A stretch of DNA of 64,000 nucleotides from Cryptomeria japonica (Eukaryota; Streptophyta; Pinopsida; Cupressales; Cupressaceae). The stretch's first letter is position 1. Every line of letters begins with the position of its first letter. Shown here piece after piece: positions 63,076 through 64,000 of this stretch. The stretch spans positions 141,268,361-141,332,360 of the forward strand of contig NC_081406.1 of NCBI RefSeq assembly GCF_030272615.1, given 5' to 3'. The notes under the pieces were generated by a model that saw nothing but the letters and a program-made list of their open reading frames with translations, was not told the origin of the DNA and did not search any database. Both the position numbers and the translations under genes were made by a program.

Positions 63076-64000
63076 TTTGTTTGCAAGTTTGTTTTGAAGT
63101 TGATTGAAGATGATGATGAGTTGGTGATGAAATGAAAGATTGATGGTTGGTGGATTGTAGATCTCTAGCACTCTAAAGGTAAATGTAACCAGAATTCTTT
63201 CTTTGAATTGCTTGTTTGTTTTGATGATTTTGGATGTGATAAGGTGTAGAGAAATCTGAGATGTGTTACAGATTTTGACTACCTAGTAATGAGAGGATTC
63301 ACTCATGAACTAGTTTTAACCTGCGTAGATGTGTCTCTTAGGATGAGCTTATCCTAGATGTAGAAACAATCTAAAAGTGATGTGATGTGTTTGATTTCAA
63401 GCAATATCTAAAAAGGAATCGTGGGACAAGAACTTCTTAATGTTTTGAGAGTTGGGATGGATTGATGATGATGTATGAGTGGGATGATGGATGAAAATGT
63501 TTTCAACTTTCAATAAAAACTTTGTGTCACAAATGGGACAAACTCTTCTTCTTCCCTTTCAGACGTTGGTGGCACTTCTCGAGCTATGTTGTAGGTGATA
63601 CAGATGTTTGGGAAGAAGTTGGGATTAATATTTCCTCCTTGATTTTTGTGATAACTCAGAGCTCTATATTGCATAAAAGCTCTGCGGTTCAATGATTCTG
63701 AATCAAACTCGTTTGTTGTACCTTGAAGGTATAGACGCATGCGATGTAGAAAGACTCTATGGGAGACAAAGATTTGTCGATTGATATAGAAGAATTTCCT
63801 CCTTTTGATCAAAGCCTTTGAGCTTAGTGGTCTCCTTTTCAAGGTGATATTCTGATGACACTTCTTCTTTCGCAAGATGTGAAGAATGGTCATAAATTTT
63901 TGATTCTTTGTTTGTTTGTACCTTGTTTTTGATGTTTTTGGTTGTGTTGACAGATGTTGGATGAATACTTTGTTTTTGGGATTGATTTTCTGATTTTTCT
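63076..64000 (-). other. Gypsy 5' leader, window edge
   Basis: This region lies upstream of gag. No primer-binding site or LTR end was recognised. AAAGAATTCTGGTTACATTTACC near 63183-63205 (minus strand) is the only TGG-type word, and it is unconvincing. The 5' LTR must lie right of 64000 or be degenerate. A 127-codon frame lies within (63510-63893). Confidence 0.5.
63510..63893 (-). CDS. Leader ORF of the gypsy element, 127 codons, unknown
   Basis: The frame opens with MTILHILRKKKCHQNITLKR on the same strand as gag and about 430 bp upstream of it. It is basic in the first half (KRRPLSSKALIKRRKFFYIN) and has an acidic end (SEREEEEFVPFVTQSFY). I do not recognise it. Extra ORFs upstream of gag are known from Ogre-type elements (ORF1), which makes a real element-encoded protein possible. 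Chance remains possible too. Confidence 0.35.
   Translation of the reverse strand: MTILHILRKKKCHQNITLKRRPLSSKALIKRRKFFYINRQIFVSHRVFLHRMRLYLQGTTNEFDSESLNRRAFMQYRALSYHKNQGGNINPNFFPNICITYNIAREVPPTSEREEEEFVPFVTQSFY

Larger units (their letters stand above)
51603..64000 (-). mobile_element. Gypsy element of Tat type, partial at the right edge
   Basis: This minus-strand Ty3/gypsy element has a 3' LTR 51603-53390, a polypurine tract, a 2.4-kb 3' non-coding region, gag-pol 55795-63075 and a leader that runs past the window. The order is protease, G-patch, reverse transcriptase, RNase H, a second RNase H, then integrase. A second RNase H in that position is the known mark of the Tat/Ogre clade. One stop in 2427 codons indicates a young insertion. 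The left flanking 5 bp are GTTAG (51598-51602); the right copy is outside. Confidence 0.9.

Overview
The window is plant nuclear DNA made almost entirely of transposable elements. It holds no intact ordinary host gene, tRNA or rRNA that I can support. The dense nesting of Ty1/copia and Ty3/gypsy LTR elements, the AT-rich spacers and the copia LTRs full of CCGGT words suggest a seed plant with a very large genome. A conifer or other gymnosperm is my best guess, but that is inference and not shown by a diagnostic gene.

Layout. (1) 1-8358: remains of minus-strand copia elements. A 3' LTR end lies at 1-755. Two head-to-tail copies of one family follow (LTRs 2933-4292 and 6938-8358); one has a 393-bp insertion in gag that may be organellar DNA. 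(2) 8359-14600: spacer with short duplications, one 133-codon unknown ORF and one broken unknown ORF. (3) 14600-24739: an old plus-strand copia element (the outer element). Its gag is split by a solo LTR with a clean 5-bp target duplication, and that solo LTR is itself split by a young minus-strand copia (16837-23533). (4) 24740-40524: an element carrying a large ORF of unknown function (ORF A), sitting in the protease of the outer copia. It is split by a copia (26439-39504) whose reverse transcriptase is split in turn by a second unknown-ORF element (ORF B, about 31216-37113). (5) 40530-46489: another plus-strand copia, inserted in ORF A. Its reverse transcriptase is broken by a third unknown-ORF element (ORF C, about 46490-51602), whose 1149-codon ORF is open end to end. 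(6) 51603-64000: a minus-strand gypsy element of the Tat type (second RNase H between the first RNase H and integrase). It has a 1788-bp 3' LTR and a 2427-codon gag-pol broken by one stop, and runs off the right edge.

How it fits together: each layer interrupts the one before, so insertion order can be read directly, to about five levels, and no outer layer closes before the window ends. The most unusual content is the set of three large ORFs A, B and C. They are not gag, protease, integrase or reverse transcriptase. They share short sequence blocks and a common architecture: a globular N-terminal half, a basic/acidic linker and C-terminal coiled coils. All three lie inside copia protease or reverse transcriptase genes. 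B and C are preceded by arrays of palindromic or hairpin repeats. I read them as a family of mobile or passenger genes of unknown function; their mobility mechanism cannot be settled from this window.
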